DNA of 64,000 nt from Nocardioides sp. L-11A (GTDB taxonomy: Bacteria; Actinomycetota; Actinomycetes; Propionibacteriales; Nocardioidaceae): positions 2,976,001-3,040,000 of the forward strand of contig CP124680.1 of NCBI GenBank assembly GCA_029961745.1, read 5' to 3'. Position numbers and translations under genes: made by a program. Within the stretch, counting starts at the first letter, position 1; every line of letters starts with the position of its first letter. The notes beneath the pieces were generated by a model. The model had not been told where the DNA came from, did no database searches, and worked only from the letters and a program-made list of their open reading frames with translations. Shown here in pieces: positions 27,656 through 35,166 of the stretch.

Positions 27656-28264
27656 ATGGCGGGAGAGAAGGCTGCTCGGATGTCCAGGGCGGCGCGGCGC
27701 GAGCAGCTGCTCGACACCGCCTTGGCGATGGTGCGCAACCACGGCGCCGACCGCCTCACCCTCGTCACCCTCGCCGAGGCCGCAGGAGTGAGCAGGCCGA
27801 TCGTCTACGACCACTTCGGCACCCGACCCGAGCTGCTCCTCGCCCTCTACCGGCGACTCGACGAGAAGCTCCGACGCACCGCCGAACAGGCCGCCCTCGC
27901 GGCAGCACCGGACAGGACGGAGCTCGCTCGCGTGCTGAGCGCCGCCTACTTCGCCTGCGCCACCGACATGCCCGAGTTCGACGCGATCTCAGCGGCCCTC
28001 AAAGGGAACCCCGAAGTCCTCGCGATCCAGCTGGCCATGCTGGACAGCTACCGCGACTGGATGGCCACCACCCTGCTGCCGTACTCGCATCTCACCGCCG
28101 TCGCGCTGCGGCTGCGCTGCGTCGCCGTCCTCGGTGCCGCGGAGACCCTGGGCGCCGAGCTCAATCGGGGCGCCATCACCGCCGACGACGCGGTCGAGGC
28201 ACTCACCGATCTGATCGCCAGCAGCATCGCCGCCCGGCCGCCGGCGGGCGACGCCGGGCGGTGA
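27656..28264 (+). CDS. TetR-family transcriptional regulator
   Basis: 202 residues with a clear N-terminal HTH: RREQLLDTALAMVRNHGADR, LAEAAGVSRPIVYDHFGTRP, at about 14-60. The C-terminal ligand domain contains SAAYFACATDMPEFDAISAA and is not assignable to a ligand class. It probably represses itself and the divergent dehydrogenase-kinase fusion through the palindrome between them. It does not resemble KstR or KstR2. A strong hairpin terminator follows the stop. Confidence 0.92.
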   Translation: MAGEKAARMSRAARREQLLDTALAMVRNHGADRLTLVTLAEAAGVSRPIVYDHFGTRPELLLALYRRLDEKLRRTAEQAALAAAPDRTELARVLSAAYFACATDMPEFDAISAALKGNPEVLAIQLAMLDSYRDWMATTLLPYSHLTAVALRLRCVAVLGAAETLGAELNRGAITADDAVEALTDLIASSIAARPPAGDAGR

Positions 28265-28282
28265 ATGAGCCCGGACGCGACG

Positions 28283-28321
28283 AAGCCCAGGCGAGGAGAC
28301 CTACTCTCGCCTGGGCTTTTC
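28283..28321. terminator. Bidirectional Rho-independent terminator
   Basis: Perfect 13-bp stem AAGCCCAGGCGAG / CTCGCCTGGGCTT with a 10-base loop, followed by a T-run on the plus strand. It lies between the TetR stop and the 3' end of the minus-strand tRNA-Pro. The arms start with AA on the plus strand, giving a short T-run on the minus strand too, so it can serve both. Confidence 0.88.
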
Positions 28322-28323
28322 TG

Positions 28324-28397
28324 TCGGGCTGACAGGATTTGAACCTGCGACCCCCTGACCCCCAGTCAGGTGCGCTACCAAGCTGCGCTACAGCCCG
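28324..28397 (-). tRNA. tRNA-Pro (anticodon GGG)
   Basis: Cloverleaf on the minus strand. The 7-bp acceptor stem CGGGCTG/CAGCCCG has discriminator A. The anticodon stem is CCTGACT-GGG-GGTCAGG, and the T loop is GGTTCAAATCC. The CCA end is not encoded. No integrase or repeated 3' end is seen nearby, so it is not visibly an attachment site in this window. Confidence 0.96.
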
Positions 28398-28481
28398 AAG
28401 CCCCGTTCGGCATCACCGCCGGAGCGAACGGAACACTACCGCAGCCGCCCGGGCTTCCCGAATCGGCCTCCGTGGAGTCGC

Positions 28482-29366
28482 TCAGGAGGTGCCGTAGACC
28501 GGCTCGGGGGCCGGTCCCGCGGCGAGCAGCTCACGGAGGGCGGGGCCGACCCGGTCGGCCTCCCAGCGGGTGCCGTTGTCGCGGGAGGCGCCATGGGCCC
28601 AGCCGTTCTCGACCGTGATGACCGACCCGTCGATCTCCACGACCCGGCCGGTGACGTCCCCGGCCTCCTCGGAGGCCAGCCAGGCCACGATCGGCGAGTT
28701 GTCCTCGGGCAGGGCCATGGCCGAGGTGTCGAAGGCACCCTCGGTCATCCGGGTCCGGGCCACGGGCGCGATCGCGTTCACGGTGACGCCGTACCGACCC
28801 ATCTCGGCGGCGGCGACGAGGGTCAGGCCGGCGATGCCCGCCTTGGCCGCGGAGTACGTCGCCTGGCCGATCGAGCCCTGCAGGCCGGCGCCCGAGGAGG
28901 TGTTGATGACCCGGGCCGCGCGCTGGCGCCCCTCCTTGGCCTCGGCGCGCCAGTAGGCGCCGGCGTGCCGCAGGGGCGCGAAGTGGCCCTTCAGGTGGAC
29001 GCGGACGACGGAGTCCCACTCCTCCTCGCTCGTGTTGACGAGCATCCGGTCGCGGACGAAGCCGGCGTTGTTGACGAGGATGTCGAGGCCGCCGTACACG
29101 TCGATCGCCTGGCGCACCATGGCCTCGGCGGCGGCGAAGTCCGCGACGTCGGCGCCGTTGACGACGGCCTCGCCGCCCATCGCCTCGATCTCGGCGACGA
29201 CCTCATGGGCCGGCGTCTCGGTGGTGTCCTCGCCGGCGAGGGACACGCCGAAGTCGTTGACGACGACCCGGGCGCCGTGCCGCGCGAGCTCCAGGGCGTG
29301 GGCGCGTCCGATGCCTCGCCCGGCACCGGTCACGATGGCGACCCGCCCCTCCAGCAACCTGCTCAC
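28482..29366 (-). CDS. SDR-family dehydrogenase of the steroid C/D-ring region
   Basis: 294 residues. The cofactor motif TGAGRGIGRAHALELARHGA is near residue 13, NNAG at about 95, and the catalytic YSAAK at about 173. The GEDTTETPAHEVVAEIEAMG segment is typical of the (3R)-hydroxyacyl-CoA dehydrogenase-like SDRs found beside echA20. It diverges from echA20 across a KstR2-type operator, the arrangement seen for Rv3548c/Rv3549c and echA20 in M. tuberculosis. It therefore probably oxidises a hydroxyacyl-CoA intermediate of HIP degradation. The exact step is not assigned. Confidence 0.88.
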   Translation of the reverse strand: MSRLLEGRVAIVTGAGRGIGRAHALELARHGARVVVNDFGVSLAGEDTTETPAHEVVAEIEAMGGEAVVNGADVADFAAAEAMVRQAIDVYGGLDILVNNAGFVRDRMLVNTSEEEWDSVVRVHLKGHFAPLRHAGAYWRAEAKEGRQRAARVINTSSGAGLQGSIGQATYSAAKAGIAGLTLVAAAEMGRYGVTVNAIAPVARTRMTEGAFDTSAMALPEDNSPIVAWLASEEAGDVTGRVVEIDGSVITVENGWAHGASRDNGTRWEADRVGPALRELLAAGPAPEPVYGTS

Positions 29367-29421
29367 TTCGGTCTCCTCTACGACGTCGGGTGTCCACGCG
29401 GGCGCGGGACGGGACGTATGC

Positions 29422-29441
29422 TACCAAGCAAGTGCTTGGTA
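29422..29441. promoter_or_regulatory. KstR2-type operator (SDR / echA20 divergent promoter)
   Basis: TACCAAGCAAGTGCTTGGTA, a 20-bp palindrome with 9-bp arms around a 2-bp centre. It contains AGCAAGTGCTTGGT, which fits the published KstR2 consensus AnCAAGnnCTTGnT. It lies 10 bp before the echA20 ATG and 55 bp from the divergent SDR start. KstR2 represses HIP-catabolic genes until HIP-CoA is present. The kstR2 gene itself is not in the window. Confidence 0.85.
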
Positions 29442-29451
29442 TGGTGGCGCC

Positions 29452-30216
29452 ATGACAGTCACCAGCGTGCTGCGGCCGGACGGCATCCGCGTCGTCACGA
29501 TGAACGCTCCCCCGGTCAACGCCCTCACCGTGCAGGGGTGGTACGACGTGGCCGCCGCCCTCGACGAGGCGGGCGCCGATCTCGACACCAAGGTCGTGGT
29601 CCTGCGCGCGGAGGGCAAGGGCTTCAACGCCGGTGTCGACATCAAGGAGATGCAGCACACGACGGGCTTCGACGCCCTCCTCGGCGCCAACAAGGGCTGC
29701 TTCGCCGCCTTCAAGGCCGTCTACCAATGCGCGGTCCCCGTGGTGGCGGCCGTCAACGGCTTCTGCGTCGGCGGCGGCGTCGGCCTGGTCGGCAACGCCG
29801 ACGTCATCGTGGCGAGCGAGGACGCCTACTTCGGCGTCCCCGAGGTCAACCAGGGCGCGCTCGGCGCCGCGACGCACATGGCGCGGCTGGTCCCGCAGCA
29901 CATGATGCGCACCCTCTACTTCACCGCGCGCACCATCCCCGCCAAGGACCTGGTCCAGTTCGGCTCCGTCCTCGAGGTGGTCCCCCGCGACCGGCTCGAC
30001 GACGCCGCCCTGAAGGTCGCCGGCGAGATCGCCGCCAAGGACACCCGGGTCATCCGCGCGGCCAAGGAGGCGCTCAACGGGATCGACCCGGTCGACGTCA
30101 ACAAGTCCTACCGCTGGGAGCAGGGCTTCACCTTCGAGCTCAACCTGATGGGCGTCAGCGACGAGCTGCGCGATGACTTCGCCGGTACCGACAAGAGCAA
30201 GGGGGCTGCCCAGTGA
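29452..30216 (+). CDS. echA20: EchA20 crotonase-family ring-D hydrolase
   Basis: 254-residue crotonase-fold protein. The oxyanion-hole strands are LRAEGKGFNAGVDIKEMQHT at about 55 and VNGFCVGGGVGLVGNADVIV at about 100-118. SEDAYFGVPEVNQGALGAAT follows. In actinobacteria EchA20 hydrolytically opens ring D of the bicyclic HIEC-CoA intermediate. It heads echA20-ipdA-ipdB-ipdC and overlaps ipdA by 4 nt (GTGA). The ATG at 29452 follows the KstR2-type box; upstream in-frame codons are rejected because they read through the operator. Confidence 0.94.
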   Translation: MTVTSVLRPDGIRVVTMNAPPVNALTVQGWYDVAAALDEAGADLDTKVVVLRAEGKGFNAGVDIKEMQHTTGFDALLGANKGCFAAFKAVYQCAVPVVAAVNGFCVGGGVGLVGNADVIVASEDAYFGVPEVNQGALGAATHMARLVPQHMMRTLYFTARTIPAKDLVQFGSVLEVVPRDRLDDAALKVAGEIAAKDTRVIRAAKEALNGIDPVDVNKSYRWEQGFTFELNLMGVSDELRDDFAGTDKSKGAAQ

Positions 30217-31121
30217 GCCGCAAGCCGCGCGACAAGCGGATGAGCATCGACGAGGTGATCGGCAGCCTGGAGAGCGGGATGACGATCGGCATCGGCGGCT
30301 GGGGCCCGCGGCGCAAGCCGATGGCCCTGGTCCGCGCGCTCTACAACTCCGACCTCACCGACCTGACCATCGTCAGCTGGGGCGGCGCCGACGTCGGCCT
30401 CCTCGCCCGGGCGGGCAAGATCCGCCGGCTGGTCTACGCGTTCGTGTCCCTCGACTCGGTCCCCCTCGAGCCGAACTTCCAGCGCGCCCGCCAGGCCGCC
30501 CCCGAATCGGGGCTAGCGATCCCCGAGATCGTCGAGCTCGACGAGGGCATGTTCCAGACCGGACTCAAGGCCGCAGCCGAGCGGCTGCCGTTCCTGCCCA
30601 TGCGCGCGGGCCTGGGCTCCGACGTCCTGGTCAACAACCCCTGGATCACGACCGTCACCAGCCCGTACGACGAGGGTCACGGTCACGAGGAGCTCGTCGC
30701 CGTCCCGGCGCTGCGGCTCGACGCCGCGCTGGTCCACCTCAACCGCGCCGACCCGCACGGCAACGCGTCCTACCTCGGGCCCGACCCGTACTTCGACGAC
30801 CTCTTCGCGATGGCCGCCGACAGGACCTATGTCAGCGTCGAGCAGGTCGTCGACACCGCCGGCCTGACCGTCGACACGCCCGTCCAGCGGCTGCTGCTGA
30901 GCCGGATGATGGTGACCGGCGTCGTGGAGACGCCGAACGGCGCCCACTTCAGCACCTGCACGCCCGACTACGAGCGCGACGAGAGGTTCCAGCGCGCGTA
31001 CGCCGCGGCCGCGTCCGGCTCCGACGAGGACTGGCAGGCGTTCCACGACCGCTTCCTGGCCGGCGACGAGGCGTCGTACCAGGCCGCCGTCCAGGCCTTC
31101 ACCGAGGAGACGACCAAGTGA
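30213..31121 (+). CDS. ipdA: IpdA, alpha subunit of the COCHEA-CoA ring-C hydrolase
   Basis: 302 residues of the class I CoA-transferase alpha fold: SLESGMTIGIGGWGPRRKPM near the start, then TIVSWGGADVGLLARAGKIR and LVHLNRADPHGNASYLGPDP. IpdAB looks like a CoA transferase but hydrolyses the last steroid ring of COCHEA-CoA in M. tuberculosis and Rhodococcus. The GTG start overlaps the echA20 stop. The next gene, ipdB, follows after an unusual repeat-like spacer. Confidence 0.94.
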   Translation: MSRKPRDKRMSIDEVIGSLESGMTIGIGGWGPRRKPMALVRALYNSDLTDLTIVSWGGADVGLLARAGKIRRLVYAFVSLDSVPLEPNFQRARQAAPESGLAIPEIVELDEGMFQTGLKAAAERLPFLPMRAGLGSDVLVNNPWITTVTSPYDEGHGHEELVAVPALRLDAALVHLNRADPHGNASYLGPDPYFDDLFAMAADRTYVSVEQVVDTAGLTVDTPVQRLLLSRMMVTGVVETPNGAHFSTCTPDYERDERFQRAYAAAASGSDEDWQAFHDRFLAGDEASYQAAVQAFTEETTK

Positions 31122-31207
31122 GCGGCAGCGACGGAGCGAGGAACGAGCTCAGCGGCGCTGGCCGCGAGCGCGGGAGTGGCGCGAGCGCAGCGAGCGCAGA
31201 ACGCTCG
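31122..31207 (+). repeat. Low-complexity GAGCG/GCGAGC spacer between ipdA and ipdB
   Basis: An 86-bp spacer built from AGCGACGGAGCGAGGAACGAG-like and GCGAGCGCAGCGAGCGCAG-like words, unlike either flanking gene. It has no stop in the ipdB frame. A GTG at 31118, overlapping the ipdA stop, could therefore read through it and add a 30-residue Ser/Gly/Ala/Arg-rich leader to IpdB. I treat it as a small dispersed repeat insertion. Confidence 0.5.
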
Positions 31208-31969
31208 ATGAGTGACACCGAGTTCACACGTGCCGACGTCTGCGCCGCCGCGATCGCCGACGCCTTCAGCGAGGACGGCGAGATCTTCGCCAGCCCGATG
31301 GGCCTGCTGCCGACGCTCGGCGTCCGGCTGGCGAAGCTGACCTCGAACCCCGACCTGGTGATCAGCGACGGCGAGTCCGTCTTCCTCGGCGGCACCCCAC
31401 CGCTGGGCGGCAAGGACGTGGTCGAGGGCTGGATCCCGTTCCGTCGGGTCTTCGACGTCGTCGCCTACGGCAAGCGGCACGTGATGATGGGCGCCACCCA
31501 GGTCGACCGACACGGCAACCAGAACATCTCCGCCATCGGCGACTTCGCCCGGCCCAAGCGCCAGCTGCTCGGCTCGCGCGGCGCTCCGGGCAACACGGTG
31601 AACAACCGGACGTCGTACTGGGTGCCCAAGCACTCGACCCGTGTCTTCGTCGAGCAGGTCGACATCGTCTCCGGCGTCGGCCCGTCGCGGGCCGCGGCGG
31701 CCGGCCCCGGCGCGGCACGGTTCAACGACATCCACCGCATCGTCAGCAACCTCGCGGTCTTCGACCTGGGCGGCGCCGGCGACACGGTGCGCCTGGTCTC
31801 GGTGCACCCGGGGGTGAGCGTGGCCGAGGTGGTCGAGGCGACCGGGTTCGCGCTCGACGCGCCCGCCGATGTCCCGACCACCCGCGAGCCGACCACCGAG
31901 GAGCTGCTCCTCATCCGCGAGATGATCGACCCGAAGGGCCTGCGGTTCAAGGAGGTCCCGGATGCGTGA
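31208..31969 (+). CDS. ipdB: IpdB, beta subunit of the COCHEA-CoA ring-C hydrolase
   Basis: 253 residues from the ATG at 31208, beta-subunit CoA-transferase fold. Key segments are ASPMGLLPTLGVRLAKLTSN, ISDGESVFLGG and KRHVMMGATQVDRHGNQNIS, with GSRGAPGNTVNNRTSYWVPK after them. It pairs with IpdA to open ring C. The alternative start is the GTG at 31118 (see the spacer entry). The family N-terminus matches the ATG better. It overlaps ipdC by 8 nt. Confidence 0.93.
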   Translation: MSDTEFTRADVCAAAIADAFSEDGEIFASPMGLLPTLGVRLAKLTSNPDLVISDGESVFLGGTPPLGGKDVVEGWIPFRRVFDVVAYGKRHVMMGATQVDRHGNQNISAIGDFARPKRQLLGSRGAPGNTVNNRTSYWVPKHSTRVFVEQVDIVSGVGPSRAAAAGPGAARFNDIHRIVSNLAVFDLGGAGDTVRLVSVHPGVSVAEVVEATGFALDAPADVPTTREPTTEELLLIREMIDPKGLRFKEVPDA

Positions 31970-33029
31970 GCAGCAGCTCCGGACCCCGTTCACCGACCTG
32001 GTCGGGGTCCCGCATCCCGTCGTGCAGACCGGGATGGGCTGGGTGTCGGGCCCCCGCCTGGTCTCCGGCACCGCGAACGCCGGCGGTCTCGGCATCCTGG
32101 CGTCCGCGACGATGACCTTCGCCGAGCTGGAGCAGGCCATCATCGAGGTCAAGGGCCGCACCGACCAGCCGTTCGGCGTCAACCTCCGCGCCGACGCCGC
32201 CGACGCGGGCGACCGCTGCCAGCTCCTCATCGACCACGGGGTGAAGGTCGCCTCCTTCGCGCTGGCGCCCAAGCCGGAGCTGATCGCCAAGCTCAAGGAC
32301 CACGACATCGTCGTGATGCCCTCGATCGGCGCGGCCAAGCACGCGGTCAAGGTCGCCTCGTGGGGCGCCGACGCCGTGATGATCCAGGGCGGCGAGGGCG
32401 GCGGCCATACCGGCGCCGTCCCGACGACGCTGCTGCTGCCGACCGTGCTGGACGCCGTCGACATCCCGGTCATCGCTGCGGGCGGCTTCTACGACGGGCG
32501 CGGCCTCGCCGCGGCCCTGTCGTACGGCGCCGCCGGGGTCGGCATGGGCACCCGCTTCCTGCTGACCCGCGACTCCGCCGTCCCGGACGCCGTCAAGGAG
32601 CTCTACCTGTCGAAGGGGCTGGCCGACACGGTGGTCACAACCAAGGTCGACGGCATGCCCCACCGGATGCTCCGCACCGACCTCGTCGCATCGCTCGAAG
32701 AGACCTCGGCCGTGCGCCGACTCGGCCCGACGATGCGCCGCACGCTGGAGTTCAAGCGGTCGTCCGGGATGTCGTGGTCCGCCCTGCTCAAGGACGGCCG
32801 CGCGATGAAGAAGGCGCAGGGCCGCACCCTCGGCCAGATGGCCCTCGCCGCCAACACGCCGACCATGCTGCGGGCGGGCCTGGTCGAGGGCGACACGTCG
32901 GCCGGCGTCCTCGCCAGCGGACAGGTCGTCGGCGTGATCGACGACCTGCCGTCGTGCGAGGAGCTGATCGAGCGGATCGTCGTCCAGGCGGCCGACGAGC
33001 TGAAGCGCGCGTCGTCGTACCTGGTCTGA
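31962..33029 (+). CDS. ipdC: IpdC, FMN-dependent CoA-thioester dehydrogenase (NMO-like fold)
   Basis: 355 residues with the nitronate-monooxygenase TIM-barrel fold: HPVVQTGMGWVSGPRLVSGT, NAGGLGILASATMT, MIQGGEGGGHTG (phosphate-binding), IPVIAAGGFYDGRGLAAALS and GVGMGTRFLLT. IpdC oxidises 5-hydroxy-HIC-CoA in the HIP pathway. It is the last gene of the echA20-ipdABC operon, with a start 8 nt inside ipdB. A 20-nt gap separates it from a convergent hypothetical gene. Confidence 0.93.
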   Translation: MREQQLRTPFTDLVGVPHPVVQTGMGWVSGPRLVSGTANAGGLGILASATMTFAELEQAIIEVKGRTDQPFGVNLRADAADAGDRCQLLIDHGVKVASFALAPKPELIAKLKDHDIVVMPSIGAAKHAVKVASWGADAVMIQGGEGGGHTGAVPTTLLLPTVLDAVDIPVIAAGGFYDGRGLAAALSYGAAGVGMGTRFLLTRDSAVPDAVKELYLSKGLADTVVTTKVDGMPHRMLRTDLVASLEETSAVRRLGPTMRRTLEFKRSSGMSWSALLKDGRAMKKAQGRTLGQMALAANTPTMLRAGLVEGDTSAGVLASGQVVGVIDDLPSCEELIERIVVQAADELKRASSYLV

Positions 33030-33053
33030 TCGGGTGGTCGCGGACGCGGCCGG

Positions 33054-33380
33054 TCAGTCCGGTCGCGTCCTCGCCGTGTCCTGCTGGGTGCGCCGCTCGT
33101 GCAGCCGCTGCTCGGCGGCCGCCAGGAACTCCAGACAGGGCGCGTCGCTCGACGGGTGCTTCTCCCTGAGATGGAAGACCCAACGGTCCATCGCGGCCAT
33201 GAACCCGTTGTCGGCGCCCGGGCGGTAGGCCGACCAGGGTCGGTGACCCTTCGCGATGCACTCGGTGCAGTTGATCTTGTAGACGAACTGCTCCTGCGCT
33301 CCGACCTCGATCCGGACCCGGGCCAGCGGGCCGGCCTGTGCGGCCGCCTTGCGCTCGCGAGCGGATCGGCTCGCCACCAT
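33054..33380 (-). CDS. Hypothetical 108-residue protein
   Basis: Not recognised. From the ATG at 33380 it is basic at the N-terminus (VASRSARERKAAAQ), then FVYKINCTECIAKGHRPWSA with a CxxC pair, and RWVFHLREKHPSSDAPCLEF, a Trp/His/Cys-rich stretch suggesting a small metal-binding or helical domain. The composition is protein-like and unlike antisense reading. A longer start at 33443 is possible. It is convergent with ipdC and diverges from a small gene at 33473. Confidence 0.6.
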   Translation of the reverse strand: MVASRSARERKAAAQAGPLARVRIEVGAQEQFVYKINCTECIAKGHRPWSAYRPGADNGFMAAMDRWVFHLREKHPSSDAPCLEFLAAAEQRLHERRTQQDTARTRPD

Positions 33381-33472
33381 GTGCACCCCTGAGGTCGTCG
33401 GAAGCGCCGAGCCTAGCCCCACCTGCAGGAACTGTCGGACCACTCCCCTAGGGTCGGTCAGGTGAGCCGCCG

Positions 33473-33730
33473 ATGAGCAAGATGGACGCAGTCCGCGCGA
33501 TGCGCGAAGCCCGGTACGCCGAGGCCCAGAAGCGGGCCGGCGGCAGCGCGGCGCCCCCGAAGCGGGCGAAGAAGGCGGCCAAGGCGGCGCCCGCCGCGCC
33601 CACGCCCGCCGCGGCGCAGCCTGACGACGCCGACAGCGCCGACGACGGCCTGTGCGGCCACCGCAACATGAGCGGCCGCACCTGCACCCGCGAGCGGGGA
33701 CACGCCGCCAAGAGCCACCGCTACTCCTGA
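33473..33730 (+). CDS. Hypothetical small protein, Lys/Ala-rich with Cys/His tail
   Basis: 85 residues, not recognised. A basic helix (MDAVRAMREARYAEAQKRAG) leads into a K/A/P-rich linker and an acidic patch. It ends in a compact LCGHRNMSGRTCTRERGHAA segment whose two Cys and three His could bind zinc. The intact frame and the distinctive tail argue for a real gene. It is convergent with the GNAT gene, with 4 nt between them. Confidence 0.55.
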   Translation: MSKMDAVRAMREARYAEAQKRAGGSAAPPKRAKKAAKAAPAAPTPAAAQPDDADSADDGLCGHRNMSGRTCTRERGHAAKSHRYS

Positions 33731-33734
33731 CGAC

Positions 33735-34721
33735 TCACAGGGACCGCTGGTAGGCCCACGCCCGGCCCATGACCCGGTAGGCGAGCACCTCGTTCACCTC
33801 GATCATCCTGTCGTTGGACTCGGCGTTCCAGGTGTCGATGGTCGCCAGCGCCGGCTCGGCGTCGCGCAGCCAGCGCAGCATGTCGGTCTTGAGCAGCAGA
33901 CCGAGGCGGTGGCCGCGGTGCGCGCGCGTGACGGACGTGTCGTGCTGGTCACCCCACGTCGGCTCGGCCCGGGAGACGGCGACGACGGTCTGGGCAGCGA
34001 GCTCCCCGGTCGCGACATGGCGGGCGACGACCCGGTAGAGCCGGTCGCCGTGCGCCTCGACCGCGGTCTCGTAGGCCCGCATCCGCTCACCACTGAACAC
34101 CTCGTCCTCGTAGTCGAGGTCATCGGTCGGTGCGTCGTTGATGGCGGACGCCATCTCGGCGAGCGCCTCGAGGCCGTCATCGGGCGTCGGGCCGAGGAGG
34201 CGCTCCAGGACGTACCCGGCCGCATGGGGCAGCGCCTCGTCGTAGCGACCGTCCAGGGCCGGCCAGTCGATCTCGGCGACGACCTGGCGGCGGTTGATCT
34301 CGGCGGACTTGCGGTCCAGGCCGTGCGCCTTGGCGAAGCCGTCGGCGGCCTCGGACTCCCACGCGTCGACCGCGATGCTGGTCCGGCCCGCGCTCCGGGC
34401 CTCGGCCTCGAGCCGGGCGAGCAGGACGGAACCGTGGCCCTGGCGCCGGTGGTCGGGGTGGACACCCAGCTCGAGCCAGGCCAGGTGCAGATTGTCGTAC
34501 TCGCTGGTCGAGATCGCGGCCCAGCCGACGACCTCCTCCCCCACACGGGCGAGGAACGGCGTGCCGGGCTCACCGTCCCAGCCGTGGCGCCACCGGGCCT
34601 CGGCGATCGCGGTGGTCATCGGCCGCTCCCAGGGGGCGTCGAACGCGCCGATCGCGTTGACCAGGTCGGTCCAGGCGGCGAGGGCCGCAGTGTCGTCAGG
34701 GCCGAACGGATGGATCTCCAT
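33735..34721 (-). CDS. Tandem GNAT N-acetyltransferase
   Basis: 328 residues containing two GNAT folds. The first (about 1-155) has LGVHPDHRRQGHGSVLLARL, the acetyl-CoA-binding RxxGxG loop. The second (about 165-328) has TSVTRAHRGHRLGLLLKTDM, the equivalent loop, and ends NEVLAYRVMGRAWAYQRSL. Double-GNAT proteins of this layout are common in actinobacteria and may acetylate small amines or antibiotics. The ATG at 34721 is preferred over an upstream in-frame ATG. It diverges from a small membrane protein gene. Confidence 0.9.
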   Translation of the reverse strand: MEIHPFGPDDTAALAAWTDLVNAIGAFDAPWERPMTTAIAEARWRHGWDGEPGTPFLARVGEEVVGWAAISTSEYDNLHLAWLELGVHPDHRRQGHGSVLLARLEAEARSAGRTSIAVDAWESEAADGFAKAHGLDRKSAEINRRQVVAEIDWPALDGRYDEALPHAAGYVLERLLGPTPDDGLEALAEMASAINDAPTDDLDYEDEVFSGERMRAYETAVEAHGDRLYRVVARHVATGELAAQTVVAVSRAEPTWGDQHDTSVTRAHRGHRLGLLLKTDMLRWLRDAEPALATIDTWNAESNDRMIEVNEVLAYRVMGRAWAYQRSL

Positions 34722-34773
34722 AGGAGCAGCATGCGGTGCGGGAGGCGACGGTTCCACTGGATATCCTGGCTGC

Positions 34774-35145
34774 GTGAACGAGACCTCGCCCGCCGGCCCC
34801 GGCAACGCAGGGACCTCGCGGCGGCGTCACCTGATGGATCCGAACGCTCCCCGCAAGGCACCGGACCCGAAGGACATCGAGCGGCTCCAGCGGGTGCAAC
34901 GCCGAGTCATCTCGGTGCTGGTCATCACCACGATCCTGCACCTGTCGGTCGGCTTCGTCATCGCGGCCGACCACGTGGCCGACGACCGGACCGACGCCCG
35001 GGTCGGGCTCAACCTGATCGCCGCCGCGTTCATGGTCGGCGGCATCGCGGCGACACTGGCGATCAACGGCCGCTCCTGGAAGTCTCCCTGGCTGCTGCTC
35101 GGATTGGTGCCGGGCATCGTCGGGATCTGGTGGACCGTGCTCTGA
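34774..35145 (+). CDS. Small membrane protein, three predicted helices
   Basis: 123 residues from a GTG at 34774. A charged N-terminus (MDPNAPRKAPDPKDIERLQR) is followed by three hydrophobic helices: VISVLVITTILHLSVGFVIA, VGLNLIAAAFMVGGIAATLA and PWLLLGLVPGIVGIWWTVL. No family is recognised. It lies 52 bp from the divergent GNAT start and ends 21 nt before the convergent HNH gene stop. Confidence 0.7.
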   Translation: MNETSPAGPGNAGTSRRRHLMDPNAPRKAPDPKDIERLQRVQRRVISVLVITTILHLSVGFVIAADHVADDRTDARVGLNLIAAAFMVGGIAATLAINGRSWKSPWLLLGLVPGIVGIWWTVL

Positions 35146-35166
35146 GGCGCAGTCGTCCCGCGGCCG

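Noticed and set aside
17801..28264. The two TetR genes as possible kstR or kstR2
   Set aside because: Neither HTH region resembles the KstR2 sequence I know, and each has a nearer divergent target. No KstR or KstR2 box lies at their promoters.
28324..28397. tRNA-Pro as an integration site
   Set aside because: No repeated 3' segment of the tRNA and no integrase occur nearby; flanking genes are ordinary chromosomal types.
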